Below, piece after piece: positions 63,189 to 64,000 of a stretch of 64,000 nucleotides of DNA. The stretch lies in contig NZ_CABVPP010000032.1 in assembly GCF_902499075.1 (NCBI RefSeq), positions 1-64,000 of the forward strand. The letters run 5' to 3'. The stretch comes from Burkholderia pseudomultivorans. GTDB lineage: Bacteria; Pseudomonadota; Gammaproteobacteria; Burkholderiales; Burkholderiaceae. Every line of letters begins with the position of its first letter. Position 1 is the stretch's first letter. A program made the translations under genes and the position numbers. The notes beneath the pieces were generated by a model. That model did not search any database. It was not told the DNA's origin and saw nothing but the letters and a program-made list of their open reading frames with translations.

Positions 63189-64000
63189 TCAGCGATAGAC
63201 CGGGAAACGCTTGGTCAGCTCGGCGACCTGCGCACGCACGCGCTCGATCGTCGCGGCGTCTTCCGGATTGTCGAGCACGTCGGCGATCAGGTTGCCCACC
63301 TGCTCGGCTTCCGCCGGGCCGAAGCCGCGCGTCGTCATCGCCGGCGAACCCAGACGGATCCCGCTCGTCACGAACGGCTTTTCCGGATCGTTCGGGATCG
63401 CGTTCTTGTTCACCGTGATGTGCGCCGCACCCAGTGCCGCTTCCGCCGCCTTGCCGGTGATGTTCTTTGCGCGCAGGTCCACCAGCATCACGTGGCTTTC
63501 GGTGCGCCCCGACACGATCCGCAAGCCGCGCTTGACCAGCGTCTCGGCCAGCACGCGCGCGTTCTCGACCACCTTCTGCTGGTATGCCTTGAACTCCGGC
63601 GACAGCGCTTCCTTGAACGCCACCGCCTTCGCCGCGATCACGTGCATCAGCGGGCCGCCCTGGATGCCCGGGAAGATCGCCGAGTTGATCGGCTTCTCGT
63701 ACTCGGCCTTCATCAGGATCACGCCGCCGCGCGGGCCGCGCAGGCTCTTGTGCGTCGTCGTCGTCACGAAGTCGGCGTGCGGCACCGGGTTCGGATACAC
63801 GCCCGCGGCGATCAGGCCCGCGTAGTGCGCCATGTCGACCATCAGGTACGCGCCGACCGACTTCGCGATCTTCGCCAGACGCTCGAAATCGATCTTCAGC
63901 GCGAACGCCGACGCGCCCGCGACGATCAGCTTCGGCTTGTGCTCGTTGGCCAGCTTCTCGGCCGCGTCGTAGTCGATGTCCTCGTTCTCGTTCAGCCCGT
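63189..64000 (-). CDS. glyA: Serine hydroxymethyltransferase, 5' end outside window
   Basis: The C-terminal 270 or so residues of the PLP enzyme that interconverts serine and glycine with tetrahydrofolate. The PLP lysine is in [14 protein letters not shown] (near 63750). Other landmarks are [17 protein letters not shown] and the ending [10 protein letters not shown]. The frame is open through the window end. It is upstream of and coupled to nrdR. Confidence 0.97.
   Translation of the reverse strand, partial: GLNENEDIDYDAAEKLANEHKPKLIVAGASAFALKIDFERLAKIAKSVGAYLMVDMAHYAGLIAAGVYPNPVPHADFVTTTTHKSLRGPRGGVILMKAEYEKPINSAIFPGIQGGPLMHVIAAKAVAFKEALSPEFKAYQQKVVENARVLAETLVKRGLRIVSGRTESHVMLVDLRAKNITGKAAEAALGAAHITVNKNAIPNDPEKPFVTSGIRLGSPAMTTRGFGPAEAEQVGNLIADVLDNPEDAATIERVRAQVAELTKRFPVYR

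Noticed and set aside
62685-63200. A plus-strand frame opposite nrdR with GGGAGCAGG before its ATG
   Set aside because: It is antisense to nrdR and runs on into glyA antisense without a sensible protein sequence.

Overview
The window is a 64 kb stretch of high-GC chromosome from a betaproteobacterium, almost certainly Burkholderia (Burkholderia cepacia complex-like). This rests on the groES-groEL operon with a perfect CIRCE element, a GroEL ending in a GGM-rich tail, the 3-hydroxybutyrate oligomer hydrolase, the xdhABC and hmgA-fahA loci, and long antisense open frames typical of about 67% GC coding DNA. It looks like ordinary core/accessory chromosome: I see no insertion sequences, prophage, integrase, tRNA, rRNA or CRISPR array.

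Layout. 1-4.8 kb: a partial unrecognised gene, rubredoxin, thiD, and convergent groES-groEL under a CIRCE/sigma-32/sigma-70 control region. 5.2-13.1 kb: a Fur-box-led six-gene iron operon (OprB-type porin, secreted beta-propeller, Tat-exported DyP peroxidase, FbpABC-type ferric iron ABC transporter). 13.1-17.3 kb: SRPBCC protein, a LolA-like/cupredoxin pair, and a 727-residue low-complexity repeat protein. 17.8-21.7 kb: a wrecked D-amino-acid dehydrogenase remnant, FrnE-type DsbA protein, an EmrB-like exporter and a TauE/SafE permease. 21.8-31 kb: two exported lipoprotein hydrolases (S10 carboxypeptidase, 3HB-oligomer hydrolase), a BON protein, an orphan TAXI solute-binding protein, an HCCA isomerase-like protein, a LysR regulator and an NTF2-like protein. 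31-36 kb: xdhA-xdhB-xdhC xanthine dehydrogenase, with an apparently N-terminally shortened XdhC. 36-47.8 kb: transporters and regulators (MFS, EamA/AraC pair, MbcA/ParS-like protein, class V aminotransferase, LysR/D-2-hydroxyacid dehydrogenase, BluB, two more MFS). 47.9-53.8 kb: a five-gene aromatic operon (FAD hydroxylase, DUF2783, AAHS-type MFS, hmgA, fahA) whose order suggests 3-hydroxyphenylacetate to homogentisate to fumarate plus acetoacetate. 54-57.2 kb: a degenerate EAL protein and an IclR/glutaryl-CoA dehydrogenase divergent pair. 57.3-59.6 kb: 1-Cys peroxiredoxin and an ElaB/YqjE/DUF3318 membrane-stress cluster. 59.7-62.6 kb: five overlapping type IV minor-pilin genes. 62.7-64 kb: nrdR and the 3' part of glyA.

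The best candidate for an under-described system is the Fur-box iron operon at 5.2-13.1 kb. It couples a DyP-type (EfeB-like) peroxidase to an FbpABC-type importer instead of EfeU/EfeO, together with an OprB-family porin and a secreted beta-propeller of unknown role. All family assignments come from reading the protein sequences; no database search was run.
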